64,000 nucleotides of DNA from a bacterium C-53 (GCA_003612525.1 RAZD01000013.1:37635-101634), one strand, 5' to 3'; positions 18,782 to 28,147 are shown, numbered from the stretch's first letter. Program-made: numbers and translations. The notes: generated by a model not told the origin, from the letters alone.

Positions 18782-19267
18782 CTATTTAAGCTGCAAAAAG
18801 GAATCTTTCAAAGCAGCCGTATTTGCCGCATCTCCCATAATAAAAAGAATCACATCTCCATTATTCTCAACAACCGTACTCTCCGCCTCCACACAAATCC
18901 ACTTTCTCGGATCCGCGTTTGCAAGAATCTTTTCCTTTGCCGCCTCTATATCCGCTCCGTCATTCATCCGAATCAAAATGCACTGGTATGCAGCTACATT
19001 AATCATGGGAGTCGATATCAGAGCTTCCGCAAAATCTATATCTGCCGTTCCAATCAGGTATTCCGCATCATCCGCCGTAATCTCGGAGCGTGCAAAGTCC
19101 TGCATGGCATCACGGAAATCCTGACTAAGCTCTGCATTCTCATAAACCTGATCCATAATTTCCTCAAGCGTTCCTGTAAGATTTTCCTGCTTCTGTGCCT
19201 GCTGCCCGCAGCCTGCCACTGAAACTGTCAACAAAATACTTAGTAACAAACAACCTAATCTGCGCAT
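18782..19267 (-). CDS. DUF4358-type lipoprotein
   Basis: This 161-residue lipoprotein has a signal peptide and lipobox VAGC at about residues 17-20. The mature domain has MINVAAYQCILIRMNDGADIE-like features (helix, strand, then AKEKILANADPRKW) that match my memory of the DUF4358 family, small outer lipoproteins often encoded with MBOAT/DHHW genes. It is the first gene of that cluster, 18 bases before the acyltransferase. It may help present or position the acceptor polymer, which is inference from position. Confidence 0.75.
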   Translation of the reverse strand: MRRLGCLLLSILLTVSVAGCGQQAQKQENLTGTLEEIMDQVYENAELSQDFRDAMQDFARSEITADDAEYLIGTADIDFAEALISTPMINVAAYQCILIRMNDGADIEAAKEKILANADPRKWICVEAESTVVENNGDVILFIMGDAANTAALKDSFLQLK

Positions 19268-19319
19268 AATTCAAATTCCTTTCCTGTATTTAAAATAGTA
19301 TCTTCCATATTTTACACTT

Positions 19320-20132
19320 TTATACCCCGCCCCGCAAGTCATAATAAAAGATATACTGTTGTAGTATACCCGCATAACCTTTGTACTTTTCAAACGGAAA
19401 TCCTTCCGGGTACCGCTCGGCAAGTACTCTATGAATATGTGTGTCTTTTGGAAAGGCGTCCGTCTGATGCAAGGCAAACAGACAGATGCAGTCCGCCACC
19501 TTCACTCCCACCCCGCAAAGCTTCATCAGTTCTGCTCTTGCTGCTTCATACTCCATATGCTTCACCGCTTCCAGATTCACCGTTCCGTGCGCAACACTGA
19601 CCGATGTATCATGTATATAACGGCTTCTGTAACCGAGATTACAGCTTCTTAAATCATCAACCGCCGCTGATGCCAAAGCCTCTGCCGTTGGAAAATCATA
19701 GTAAGAAGTTCCGTCCTTCGTTATTCTTTTCTCTCCATACCGCACACAGAGAGTATCTACGCACTTACGAATCCGTTTTATATTGTTCTGCTGTGAAATA
19801 ATAAAGGAAACAATCATTTCCCACAAATCCTGATGCAGGATGCGGATACCCAGCCCATCAACAACAGCTCTGCACAAATATGTATCCTCCGAATCGACCG
19901 ATGAAATAATCTTGCCATAATCTGTTTCCATGTCAAAATATCGGCTCCAGACCGCATCAAACTCCTCCTGCGAACAGTGAAAAGTGATTTTGTTTCCAGC
20001 CTGCGTAATCTCCATATAATGTCCAAGCGCCGTCAGAGCATACCTCTCCTCCCCAATTTCGCGCAGCCGGAAACACTGTCCTGATTCACATATCTTTTTC
20101 ACTGAAAAATGGTCATTTTGAATCGTAATCAT
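19320..20132 (-). CDS. 8-oxoguanine DNA glycosylase/AP lyase (OGG1-like)
   Basis: This 270-residue repair enzyme (start at 20132, MITIQNDHFSVKK) removes oxidised purines. The N-terminal part contains the OGG-type phrase ESGQCFRLRE. The HhH-GPD domain holds QQNNIKRIRKCVD and LGYRSRYI, then the hairpin motif MKLCGVGVKVADCICLFAL; its Lys aligns with the Schiff-base Lys of OGG1, and the Asp in FPKDTHIHRV is the catalytic acid. The upstream reading frame extension overlaps the MATE gene and has no ribosome binding site. No iron-sulfur Cys cluster is present, in line with OGG/AlkA-type enzymes rather than Nth. Confidence 0.88.
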   Translation of the reverse strand: MITIQNDHFSVKKICESGQCFRLREIGEERYALTALGHYMEITQAGNKITFHCSQEEFDAVWSRYFDMETDYGKIISSVDSEDTYLCRAVVDGLGIRILHQDLWEMIVSFIISQQNNIKRIRKCVDTLCVRYGEKRITKDGTSYYDFPTAEALASAAVDDLRSCNLGYRSRYIHDTSVSVAHGTVNLEAVKHMEYEAARAELMKLCGVGVKVADCICLFALHQTDAFPKDTHIHRVLAERYPEGFPFEKYKGYAGILQQYIFYYDLRGGV

Positions 20133-20154
20133 ATATACCTCATAACCACCCTGT

Positions 20155-21510
20155 TTATTTAAACAACGGATATCCGCCAATCTTTTTCATGCACGCAATC
20201 CCTGTCAAATCTGCCAGAAACCACCCGATCGGTATCGCCCACCAGATTCCATATACACCGATTGAGGGAAGCGGAGCAAGTGTATATGCAAGCAGAACAC
20301 GTGTCCCTAAAGATAGAATCGTAAGTACCAGGGACATTTCCGGCCGTTCCACTCCGCGATAAAATCCATAAAGCAGGAACAGAATTCCAATCCCACAGTA
20401 AAAAGCTCCCTCAATCCGCAGATACCCTGCGCCAATCCCTATAATTTCCATTTCGGACGGGTCTATAAATATCATCATAAGCCACGGAGCAAGCACAAAA
20501 ATCATCACTGAGATACACAGACAGAAGATTGCAGAAACTGCTGCCGCCTTCTTCACGCCCTCCCTCACACGTTCTCTCTCCCCCGCACCATGATTCTGAG
20601 AAATAAAGAGAGAAAAAGCATTTCCAAATTCCTGCGCAGGCATATAGGCAAACGAATCAATCTTAACAGCCGCCGCAAAAGCCGCCATTACTGCCGTACC
20701 GAAACTATTCACAAGTCCCTGAATCATCAGTATGCCAAAATTCATCACAGACTGCTGAATGGAAGCCGCAAACGAATTCCTTATAACCTCCGCCATAACC
20801 TCCCTGATTTTTAAGGCTTCACAGTCAGGCCTCAGCTCCGGCGCCTGAAACCATGTGTACACCGCGATTCCGACGCCCGAAACCGCCTGCGATATTACCG
20901 TGGCAAATGCCGCGCCCCCGACACCCCATTGGAACGAAACAACAAACAGAACATCCAGTACAATATTCAGCACCGCAGCCGCACCCAGAAAATACAGTGG
21001 GACAACAGAATTCCCCACCGCCCGCAGCAAAAACGCAAAATAATTATAGAGGAACACAAAAAAAATCCCCCAGAAAATGACCCACACATATTCCCGCATC
21101 AGTGCATAGATATCATTCGGCACTCTCAAAATATGCAGAATACCATCCAGCCCCCAAAAAACAATTATATTCATCAAGACCGCAACTATACCAATAAATA
21201 AAAAGGAGGCAGCAACGCTCTTTTTTACTTTCATCTCTTCACGCCGCCCAAAATGAACGGAAAAAACAGCCCCGCTTCCCATACATAATCCAATGATAAC
21301 GGAAGTCAGAAATGTCATCAGCGAATAAGCGGACCCTGCCGCCGCCAGAGCATCCGTTCCAAGAAAATGCCCGACGATCAAAGTGTCCGCTATATTATAG
21401 CACTGCTGAAGCAGGTTTCCGAGTATCATCGGACCTGCAAAGATCAGCATCGTTTTTGTTATTCCACCCTGTGTTAAATCCTTCTTCATAGTACAACTTA
21501 ATCCACTCAC
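20155..21510 (-). CDS. MATE family efflux transporter
   Basis: This protein of up to 451 residues has twelve hydrophobic segments in two halves. Conserved MATE phrases are PMILGNLLQQCYNIADTLIVG near the N-terminus and AFAAAVKIDSFAYMPAQEFG in the second half. The start is ambiguous: a GTG at 21510 overlaps the stop of the c-di-GMP gene by four bases and has a GAAGGCGG upstream, while an ATG at 21489 gives a more typical N-terminus (MKKDLTQGG). It should export cationic or amphipathic compounds using an ion gradient. The substrate is unknown. Confidence 0.9.
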   Translation of the reverse strand: MSGLSCTMKKDLTQGGITKTMLIFAGPMILGNLLQQCYNIADTLIVGHFLGTDALAAAGSAYSLMTFLTSVIIGLCMGSGAVFSVHFGRREEMKVKKSVAASFLFIGIVAVLMNIIVFWGLDGILHILRVPNDIYALMREYVWVIFWGIFFVFLYNYFAFLLRAVGNSVVPLYFLGAAAVLNIVLDVLFVVSFQWGVGGAAFATVISQAVSGVGIAVYTWFQAPELRPDCEALKIREVMAEVIRNSFAASIQQSVMNFGILMIQGLVNSFGTAVMAAFAAAVKIDSFAYMPAQEFGNAFSLFISQNHGAGERERVREGVKKAAAVSAIFCLCISVMIFVLAPWLMMIFIDPSEMEIIGIGAGYLRIEGAFYCGIGILFLLYGFYRGVERPEMSLVLTILSLGTRVLLAYTLAPLPSIGVYGIWWAIPIGWFLADLTGIACMKKIGGYPLFK

Positions 21511-23180
21511 GCCGCCTTCACATAGTCTCTTACAAACTGCTCAAACGCGCATGGTTTTCCAAAATAAAATCCCTGTATAAAATCCGGCTGAATCCCGCTG
21601 ATCCGGTCAAGCTCCTGATCTGTCTCAATTCCCTCAATGCAAAGTGTTAAATCAATATCATGCGTCATAGCCACCATATGGTTCAACAGATTGTACTCAT
21701 AATCATTATTCAGTGCCTTAAGCGTAAACGACCGGTCAATTTTAATTGTACTGGGATTCAAATTATATAAATAATGAAAATTTGAATACCCGGTACCAAA
21801 ATCATCCAGCGCCAGAGGTATGTTATGCTTTTTGAGCCCCTCACAGAAACCGATAAAGTTTTCATCCGCTTCAAGGAAGCCGCTCTCTGTCAGCTCAATC
21901 ACGAGACTTCCCGGTTTCAGGCCGTGCCGCTTGACGCCAATCAGAATCTCATCCAGCACATTACTTTTCAATACCTGTATATAAGACAGATTCACAGATA
22001 TTTTAAAGTCAGGTATCTCTTTCTGTATTTCACGGCATGCCCCCATCGCCTGTTCCAGAACCCATTTGCCAACCGGTATAATCAGTCCGCTCTCCTCCAG
22101 AAGCGGAATAAATTCGCCCGGCGATACCTTTCCCGTTGTCTCCGACTCAAAGCGCAGCAGCGTCTCCGCACTGTAAAGCCTGTTCTTCTTAATATCCATA
22201 ATTGGCTGAAAATGCGTCTCAAACCCTTTAAAGTTCTGATTCACCGCCTGGCGCATAACATGCACCAATTCTTTCTTCCGTAAAAAAGACCGATAATCCT
22301 GTTTGCGGTACACGGAACATTTATTCTTGCCGGTGCTCTTTGACACACTAAGCGCAAATTCAGAAAGTTTCATCAGATTATGGTACGTCTGATCCTCCAC
22401 CTTTCGCAAATCCAGAACGCCCCCGGAAACCGTATAAAATACTTCATAACCATTTTCCTCAATATACCGGCAGATCTGCCCTCTCACTTTCTCATAGAGC
22501 CTCTCCGCATCCTGCACACTGCCGCCCGAAAAATCAGCCACAATAAACTCATCCGCCACGATGCGGTAGAGGTGCTGCCCCGGCCGGATTACATTTGAAA
22601 TACATGTCGCAGTCTCACGCAGTACCATATCTCCATATTCGATTCCTTTATTTTCATTTATTTCCTTAAAATCATCAATCCCCACTCTGAGAATAAATCC
22701 CTTAGAATGACTGCGCTCCCTCAGTTCACTCTGCAGGCTGAATTCTCCAAGCAGACCGCTGACATTGTCCGCTTTCTGTTTCCTGCCGATTTCATTAATG
22801 CAGCCCACAAGATATTTCGGATTCCCTTCGGAATCCATAAGAACACGTCCGCGGCAGTTGATCCAAATTGCATTTCCTTCCTTATCAAGCCACCGGTACT
22901 GCAAATTGTGAAATTCTTTTTCCTTTCTGATAATCCGTGCCAGATCTTGCTGAAGAGCCTCAAAATCATCCGCATATACAAACTTACGCAGCATTTCCGT
23001 CGCATTTTCAAACTGGCTCGCAGGAATCACAAAACGTTCCAGCGCTCCTGGTGAAATGCAGTAGTAATCATTTGGAATATCCATAATATAAAGAAAATCA
23101 TCCATACATGGATGTAAAATATCGATTACACCTTTAAACTGTTCAATTGAAATAGGTTCCCTGTCATTGTCCATATCCAT
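21507..23180 (-). CDS. PAS-GGDEF-EAL c-di-GMP protein with degenerate GGDEF
   Basis: The 557-residue cytoplasmic protein has three parts: a PAS-like sensor (about 40-145), a GGDEF domain (about 160-290) and an EAL domain (about 310-555). In the GGDEF domain the active-site loop reads RIVADEF instead of GGDEF, so cyclase activity is doubtful and GTP binding may be regulatory. The EAL domain looks intact: AETLLRF in the EAL position, VNLSYIQV, ELTESGF, LDDFGTGYSN, IKIDRSF, IEGIET and QGFYFGKP, so phosphodiesterase activity is likely. It heads a run of genes through MATE toward ogg. Confidence 0.9.
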   Translation of the reverse strand: MDMDNDREPISIEQFKGVIDILHPCMDDFLYIMDIPNDYYCISPGALERFVIPASQFENATEMLRKFVYADDFEALQQDLARIIRKEKEFHNLQYRWLDKEGNAIWINCRGRVLMDSEGNPKYLVGCINEIGRKQKADNVSGLLGEFSLQSELRERSHSKGFILRVGIDDFKEINENKGIEYGDMVLRETATCISNVIRPGQHLYRIVADEFIVADFSGGSVQDAERLYEKVRGQICRYIEENGYEVFYTVSGGVLDLRKVEDQTYHNLMKLSEFALSVSKSTGKNKCSVYRKQDYRSFLRKKELVHVMRQAVNQNFKGFETHFQPIMDIKKNRLYSAETLLRFESETTGKVSPGEFIPLLEESGLIIPVGKWVLEQAMGACREIQKEIPDFKISVNLSYIQVLKSNVLDEILIGVKRHGLKPGSLVIELTESGFLEADENFIGFCEGLKKHNIPLALDDFGTGYSNFHYLYNLNPSTIKIDRSFTLKALNNDYEYNLLNHMVAMTHDIDLTLCIEGIETDQELDRISGIQPDFIQGFYFGKPCAFEQFVRDYVKAA

Positions 23181-23313
23181 TCCTCTTTCCCACTTAAAAC
23201 CATTTGTCTCTTTTTCACAATAAAATATTGTATTTTTCTTGCTCTATTATCAATACTAAACCAAATTTCAGAAAACTGCAATCGCATTCGACAAATATTT
23301 TGGAAAGATTTCT

Positions 23314-23997
23314 CTACTTCTTCTTATCTAAACCATTTTTTGCACACAAATCTGACAGACAACACTTCTCACAATATGGATTTGTCCGCGCTGTACAGAC
23401 ATCCCTCCCATGATTCACCAGCCTGTGGCAGAAACTGCTCCCTTCTTCCGGCGGAATAATCTTCCACAAAGCCATCTCAACCTTCTTCGGCTCTTTGATT
23501 CCGTCCACCAGCCCCATCCGGTTTACCAGACGAATGCAGTGCGTATCCGTCACAATCGCAGGTTTACCAAATACATCGCCCATAATCAGATTTGCACTTT
23601 TCCGTCCCACGCCGGGAAGCGACAAAAGAGCATCAAAATCATCCGGCACCTTTCCATCATATTTATCCCGCAGCAGTTTCATGCATGCACTGATATCCCT
23701 TGCCTTACTGTGCCCCAGGCCGCACGGCTTTACGATCTTCTCTATTTCCTCAGGAGCAGCGTCCGCCAAATCTTCTATACTCGGATACTTTTCATATAAA
23801 TCCTGTACAACCACATTCACCCTGGCATCCGTACATTGCGCCGCAAGCCGAACACTCACAAGCAGTTTCCAGGCTTCATTATAATCAAGCGTACACTCTG
23901 CATCAGGATACTCATTCTTTAATCTCTCTATAATTTCCAAAGCCAGTTTTTTCTTTGTCATTTCATCAACCTGTACCTTTCCATTGGTTTTTCCCAT
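23314..23997 (-). CDS. nth: Endonuclease III (DNA glycosylase/AP lyase)
   Basis: This 227-residue base-excision repair enzyme removes oxidised pyrimidines. The helix-hairpin-helix reads LPGVGRKSANLIMGD with the catalytic Lys, and the catalytic Asp follows in IVTDTHCIRL. The [4Fe-4S] cluster ligands are seen near the end as C-x6-C-x2-C-x5-C (from CTARTNPYC to LCAKNG). The start at 23997 has AGGAAAG upstream. It is transcribed away from the plus-strand UbiA operon. Confidence 0.95.
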   Translation of the reverse strand: MGKTNGKVQVDEMTKKKLALEIIERLKNEYPDAECTLDYNEAWKLLVSVRLAAQCTDARVNVVVQDLYEKYPSIEDLADAAPEEIEKIVKPCGLGHSKARDISACMKLLRDKYDGKVPDDFDALLSLPGVGRKSANLIMGDVFGKPAIVTDTHCIRLVNRMGLVDGIKEPKKVEMALWKIIPPEEGSSFCHRLVNHGRDVCTARTNPYCEKCCLSDLCAKNGLDKKK

Positions 23998-24210
23998 GTT
24001 CTTTCCTCATTATAAATAACACTGCCGCAACTATCAAGCCCGATGCTCTCTGCACTCTGCTTTTCTTTCATTATCAGGAATTATTCGATTCTAAACGGTA
24101 CATACTGGAAATTGTATGAAATCTATGCTATCATCAATAAAGCAGTGCCCGAAGCTTCACGACTCAGAAAACAGAGGGATAGAAAACGATACGCATCAAG
24201 GAGAAAACAA

Positions 24211-25173
24211 ATGGGAAAACAGGAAAATCATTCTCAGCTCATGAACTATATAAAAATTGCGAGGCCAGATCACTGGATTAAAAATTTCTTTATTGTGCCA
24301 GGCATTGTGCTTGCTGTTATTTTAATTGATCAGCCGGACAACCTATCCGTTTTTCTGTTAAAGCTTGCCGCTGGTTTCTTTGCAACCTGTTTCATCGCTT
24401 CTGCGAATTACGTAATTAATGAATGGCTTGATGCGGAATTTGACAAATATCATCCGACGAAAAAATATCGGCCTGTTGTAAGCCAGAATATGAAATTTTC
24501 ACTCGTAATGGTAGAATATTTCATTTGTATTATCATCGGACTCCTGCTCTCACTTCCGGTTAATCTTCCGTTTCTGCTTACGGAAGTATGGCTTCTTGTA
24601 ATGGGTATTCTTTATAATGTGAAACCAATCCGTACAAAAGATATCGTCTATCTCGACGTATTGTCCGAATCAATTAACAATATGATTCGTCTTCTGCTGG
24701 GCTGGTTTATTATTTGTGAAAATGTATATCCGCCGTCCAGCATCCTGGTCGGTTACTGGATGGCAGGCGCCTTTCTGATGGCGGTAAAGCGTTATGCAGA
24801 ATACCGTATGATCGGGGATCCGAAATTAGCAGGTTCCTACCGCAAATCTTTTGCCAGATATACGGAAGCGACGCTGTTGTGTTCCTCCTTTTATTACGGA
24901 CTTTGTGCAACCTTTTTAATAGGCATTTTCCTGTTAAAATACAGGATTGAGTACATTGTGGCAATCCCGCTGTTGTTTCTGCTCTTTTGCTACTACCTGT
25001 ACATTGCGCATAAGCCGGATTCAGCCGCTCAGAAACCGGAAAAACTGTTCCGCGAGAAAAAGCTGATGCTTCTCGTCGGGCTGCTGATTGTGCTGTTCGC
25101 CGTCCTCACGGTTATTGACATTCCCACCATGAAAATGTGGGAAAATGCATTCTTTATCCCAACAGGACGCTAG
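24211..25173 (+). CDS. UbiA-family prenyltransferase, DPPR synthase-like
   Basis: This 320-residue membrane enzyme starts at the ATG at 24211, seven bases after AAGGAG; the open frame further upstream has no such site. It has about eight or nine membrane segments. The first aspartate-rich motif appears as NEWLDAEFD in ASANYVINEWLDAEFD, followed by HPTKKYRPV, as in decaprenyl-phosphate phosphoribosyltransferases (the Rv3806c group). The second motif region is around DVLSESINNMIRLLLGW. It is first in an operon with a HAD phosphatase-like gene (27 bases later) and a radical SAM gene, so a polyprenyl-phosphoryl-pentose product is a reasonable guess. Confidence 0.82.
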   Translation: MGKQENHSQLMNYIKIARPDHWIKNFFIVPGIVLAVILIDQPDNLSVFLLKLAAGFFATCFIASANYVINEWLDAEFDKYHPTKKYRPVVSQNMKFSLVMVEYFICIIIGLLLSLPVNLPFLLTEVWLLVMGILYNVKPIRTKDIVYLDVLSESINNMIRLLLGWFIICENVYPPSSILVGYWMAGAFLMAVKRYAEYRMIGDPKLAGSYRKSFARYTEATLLCSSFYYGLCATFLIGIFLLKYRIEYIVAIPLLFLLFCYYLYIAHKPDSAAQKPEKLFREKKLMLLVGLLIVLFAVLTVIDIPTMKMWENAFFIPTGR

Positions 25174-25200
25174 TTTTTATTTGAAAGACGGAGGATTATC

Positions 25201-25896
25201 ATGAACCGTATTCACATGCGGAAAGTATCACTGTACGATTACCGCGCCGTTATTTTTGATCTGGATGGCACGCTTTATTACCAAAAGCCTTTCCGCCTCA
25301 GAATGCTCTTTTATCTGATCGGTTATGCAATCCGCCACCCGTTCCGTGTGCGCGACCTGTTTTTAATCAAACGGTATCGGGAGATTCGGGAAAACTGGCC
25401 AAAGTACGAACAGTCCGTATCCTTTCCCGTTGGTTATGACATGGAACACCGCCAGTATGCATACGTTGCCAATGAAAAACATGTTTCACAGGAACATGTG
25501 AAACATACCATCCAGTTTTTTATGATGGAAGCGCCTTTGAAGCTGCTTCCGGCCTATAAGGACAGAATGCTTTCCGATTTCATAGATATGCTCCACCAGA
25601 AAAATATCACTACTGTAGTCTACTCGGATTATCCGACTGAGGATAAACTCCGTGCGCTTTCCATAAAAGCAGATGTAAGTTTCACCTCCGCCGATTCGGA
25701 AATCGGATGCCTGAAGCCCGACCCGAAAGGGATTAAAGTCATTCTCAAAACATTGAATCTGAATCCTGATGAGGTTATTATGATCGGAGACCGCTATGAA
25801 AAAGACGGTCTTGCCGCTGTTTCAAACAAAACAGATTATATCATTGTATCCGCCTCGAAAAAAAGGCGTGCAAAGTTAATCCATCTATTTACATAA
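25201..25896 (+). CDS. HAD-superfamily hydrolase
   Basis: The 231-residue protein has the HAD motif I VIFDLDGTLYY at about residues 18-28, motif II Ser/Thr region VVYSDYPTEDK, the motif III Lys in GCLKPDPKG, and the motif IV acidic pair in MIGDRYEKDG. A helical cap of the C1 type lies between motifs I and II (roughly 40-115). It probably dephosphorylates a small phosphorylated substrate. Lying between a UbiA phosphoribosyltransferase homologue and a radical SAM enzyme, it could remove the 5-phosphate of a polyprenyl-phosphoryl-ribose phosphate; that is inference. Confidence 0.88.
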   Translation: MNRIHMRKVSLYDYRAVIFDLDGTLYYQKPFRLRMLFYLIGYAIRHPFRVRDLFLIKRYREIRENWPKYEQSVSFPVGYDMEHRQYAYVANEKHVSQEHVKHTIQFFMMEAPLKLLPAYKDRMLSDFIDMLHQKNITTVVYSDYPTEDKLRALSIKADVSFTSADSEIGCLKPDPKGIKVILKTLNLNPDEVIMIGDRYEKDGLAAVSNKTDYIIVSASKKRRAKLIHLFT

Positions 25897-25953
25897 CCGG
25901 TACGAAGAAAACTGGTTATGAATTACCTGTGGTGTACGAAAGGAATTGTGCAG

Positions 25954-27402
25954 ATGAGCAAAAAGAAAATTTTACTATTTTATCCCCCCGGAGCGCTTTT
26001 TCAAAGGGGTGAAGACCGATGCCAGCAGAATATTGATGACGGCTCCGCACAGGCAATGCGCGCCTGCAACGATCTCGGATACGCTGCCGCAATCTTATTA
26101 AAAAGCGGCTATAAGGTTAAACTTCAGGACTATCAGACGCAGAGAGATACATTTGATGCGCTTTTAAATGATATGGACAGCTTTGCTCCTGATATGATTA
26201 TGATGAGTATTACGAATACTACCATCTTCGACGATATCAAAGTAATCAACGAATTAAAGTCAAAATACAATCCGATTGTCGTTTTAAAAGGAGCATTGTT
26301 TTTCGCACCGGAACAGGCAATGCTTGATATGATTGATTTTACAAACGTAGATTATCTGATCGGCGGGGAAATTGATTTCTGTATCGGAAAAATTGCGGAT
26401 TATTGTTTCAAGGGAATCGGAAATCCCGCCGAAATCAACAATATCCTGCATAAAGACGAGACAGGAAAGATGGTTCCTACACAGTTTCATGTATGGGACG
26501 ACGATCTTGATTCGCAGCCATTTCCCGCGAGACAGTTAATGAATAATTCTCTGTATATACGGCCGGACACAAAGGAACCTATGGCCACGATTCAGACTGC
26601 CAGGGGATGTCCAAGCCAGTGCGTATTCTGTCTGACTCCAGAAATCTCCGGGAAAAAGGTCCGTTTCCGAAGCCCGCAGAATGTTCTTGAGGAAATGACG
26701 GAATGTTACGAAAAATTTGGTATCAGGAATTTCTTCTTCAAAGCAGACACCTTTACGATAAACCCGGAGTGGGTAAAAGAAATGTGCACTCTGATCATCC
26801 ACTCCAAATTACACGGAAAGATTCAGTTTACGGCAAATTCCCGTGTGCGTCCGCTGAGAAAAGAAACGCTTGCACTGATGAAAAAGGCCGGCTGCTTTCT
26901 CGTAGCATTCGGATTTGAGTCAGGAAGCGACAAAATTCTTAAGGCCATTCGAAAAGGCTCCACTGTGGAGGAAAACAGACAGGCTGCAAAATGGTGCAAG
27001 GAAATCGGGCTTGCCTTCTGGGGATACTTTGTAATCGGATTCCCGTGGGAAACAAAGGAAGATATCCTCCTGACCAAAAAACTTGTCATGGAAACGGACC
27101 CGGACTTTATTGAAGTGACGATCGCGCTACCCTTCTACGGCACACCGATGTATGAAACATGCAAACAAGAAAATCTGCTCGAAAAATCCGTACTTGGAAG
27201 CGACTTCTTCCACTCAAGCACAAAAGGCACCATGTATTTGTCTCTGGACGAGGTCATGAAGCTTCGAAAAAATATTCTATTAGGATTTTATCTGCGTCCA
27301 AAATACATTTTCCGAAAGCTGAAAGAATGTATTTCACAACCGGGTGTGTTTGTTCAATATGTAAAATATGGGGTAAAACTTGTCGTGAATCTTTTTAAAT
27401 AA
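25954..27402 (+). CDS. B12-binding-domain radical SAM protein
   Basis: The protein is 482 aa from the ATG at 25954, with an AAAGGA site upstream. Residues 1-150 form a Rossmann-like cobalamin-binding-type domain (ILLFYPPGA, then DMIMMSITN and VVLKGALFF). The radical SAM core follows, with the cluster motif CPSQCVFC at about residue 220 and the glycine/GFESGS region at about 325. A C-terminal extension of about 60 residues is basic. Enzymes of this layout methylate or rearrange unreactive carbons on lipids, sugars and antibiotics. It ends the UbiA-HAD operon, followed by a strong terminator, so it may modify the polyprenyl-linked product. Confidence 0.87.
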   Translation: MSKKKILLFYPPGALFQRGEDRCQQNIDDGSAQAMRACNDLGYAAAILLKSGYKVKLQDYQTQRDTFDALLNDMDSFAPDMIMMSITNTTIFDDIKVINELKSKYNPIVVLKGALFFAPEQAMLDMIDFTNVDYLIGGEIDFCIGKIADYCFKGIGNPAEINNILHKDETGKMVPTQFHVWDDDLDSQPFPARQLMNNSLYIRPDTKEPMATIQTARGCPSQCVFCLTPEISGKKVRFRSPQNVLEEMTECYEKFGIRNFFFKADTFTINPEWVKEMCTLIIHSKLHGKIQFTANSRVRPLRKETLALMKKAGCFLVAFGFESGSDKILKAIRKGSTVEENRQAAKWCKEIGLAFWGYFVIGFPWETKEDILLTKKLVMETDPDFIEVTIALPFYGTPMYETCKQENLLEKSVLGSDFFHSSTKGTMYLSLDEVMKLRKNILLGFYLRPKYIFRKLKECISQPGVFVQYVKYGVKLVVNLFK

Positions 27403-27421
27403 GCGGATTCTGAAACAAAAT

Positions 27422-27467
27422 AGGACAATAGCCAGACTGTACACCGTCCGGCCATTGTCCTTATTTT
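27422..27467 (+). terminator. Bidirectional terminator between the radical SAM and flavin reductase genes
   Basis: The arms AGGACAATAGCC and GGCCATTGTCCT pair with one mismatch, and TTATTTT follows on the plus strand. On the minus strand the hairpin is followed by ATTTTG, so it can also end the convergent reductase transcript. Confidence 0.8.
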
Positions 27468-27483
27468 AAAAAACTTTCTCTAA

Positions 27484-28101
27484 TTACCGCACAAAATTTG
27501 TCCTCTGCACCGCTTCTTTCTCCGGCAATCCATACTTCTCCCTGCCAAGTGCAATGCTCTTCATTAGAAACGCCATATTTCTCGCAAGCGTACGCATGGT
27601 CTGAAGCCCTTCCGCATCCTGCTCTGCCTCGCCGGGCGCCGCGCCATGAATGCTGTTCCAATACTGGCTGGAAGCTACCGGCATACCGCAAATCGTAAAG
27701 AATTTATTCAGCTCATCAAACGTTGCGGACAAACCGCCTCTTCGCGCCGCCACAACACTTGCCCCGACCTTCATTGTCTTATCAAAAGGCGTACTATAAA
27801 ACAGCCTCGTCAAAAATGCAACCAGCGTCGCGTTGGCAGACGCATAGTACACGGGACTTCCAACCACCAAACCGTCACACGCCTCAAATTTAGCCGCCGT
27901 TTCGTTCACCACATCCTGAAATACGCATTTTCCTTTTTTCCGGCATGCCCCGCATCCAATGCATCCCCGGATATCCTGATTTCCGATCTGTACGATCTCT
28001 GTCTCAATTCCCTCCTGCAAAAATATTTTCTCCATTTCGTGAAGCGCTGTCGAAGTGTTTCCATTTGACCTCGGGCTCCCGTTAATCATTAATACTTTCA
28101 T
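27484..28101 (-). CDS. Flavodoxin-fold NAD(P)H-dependent FMN reductase/iron-sulfur flavoprotein
   Basis: This 205-residue protein starts at 28101 (MKVLMINGSPRSNGNTS), where the phosphate-binding loop GSPRSNGNTS is at the very N-terminus as in the NADPH-dependent FMN reductase family. A Cys pair motif GCIGCGACRKKGKC at about residue 48 could bind an iron-sulfur cluster. The motif GSPVYYASANA covers the flavin ring, and PFDKTMKVGASVVAARRGG follows. It is likely a redox or detoxification flavoprotein. It shares its strand with the next two genes (GGADGPT protein and LysR) but starts 46 bases after the former. Confidence 0.88.
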   Translation of the reverse strand: MKVLMINGSPRSNGNTSTALHEMEKIFLQEGIETEIVQIGNQDIRGCIGCGACRKKGKCVFQDVVNETAAKFEACDGLVVGSPVYYASANATLVAFLTRLFYSTPFDKTMKVGASVVAARRGGLSATFDELNKFFTICGMPVASSQYWNSIHGAAPGEAEQDAEGLQTMRTLARNMAFLMKSIALGREKYGLPEKEAVQRTNFVR

Positions 28102-28147
28102 CTCTTCACCAAATCCTTTCCTTTTTTCCATTACAGATTCAGAACCG

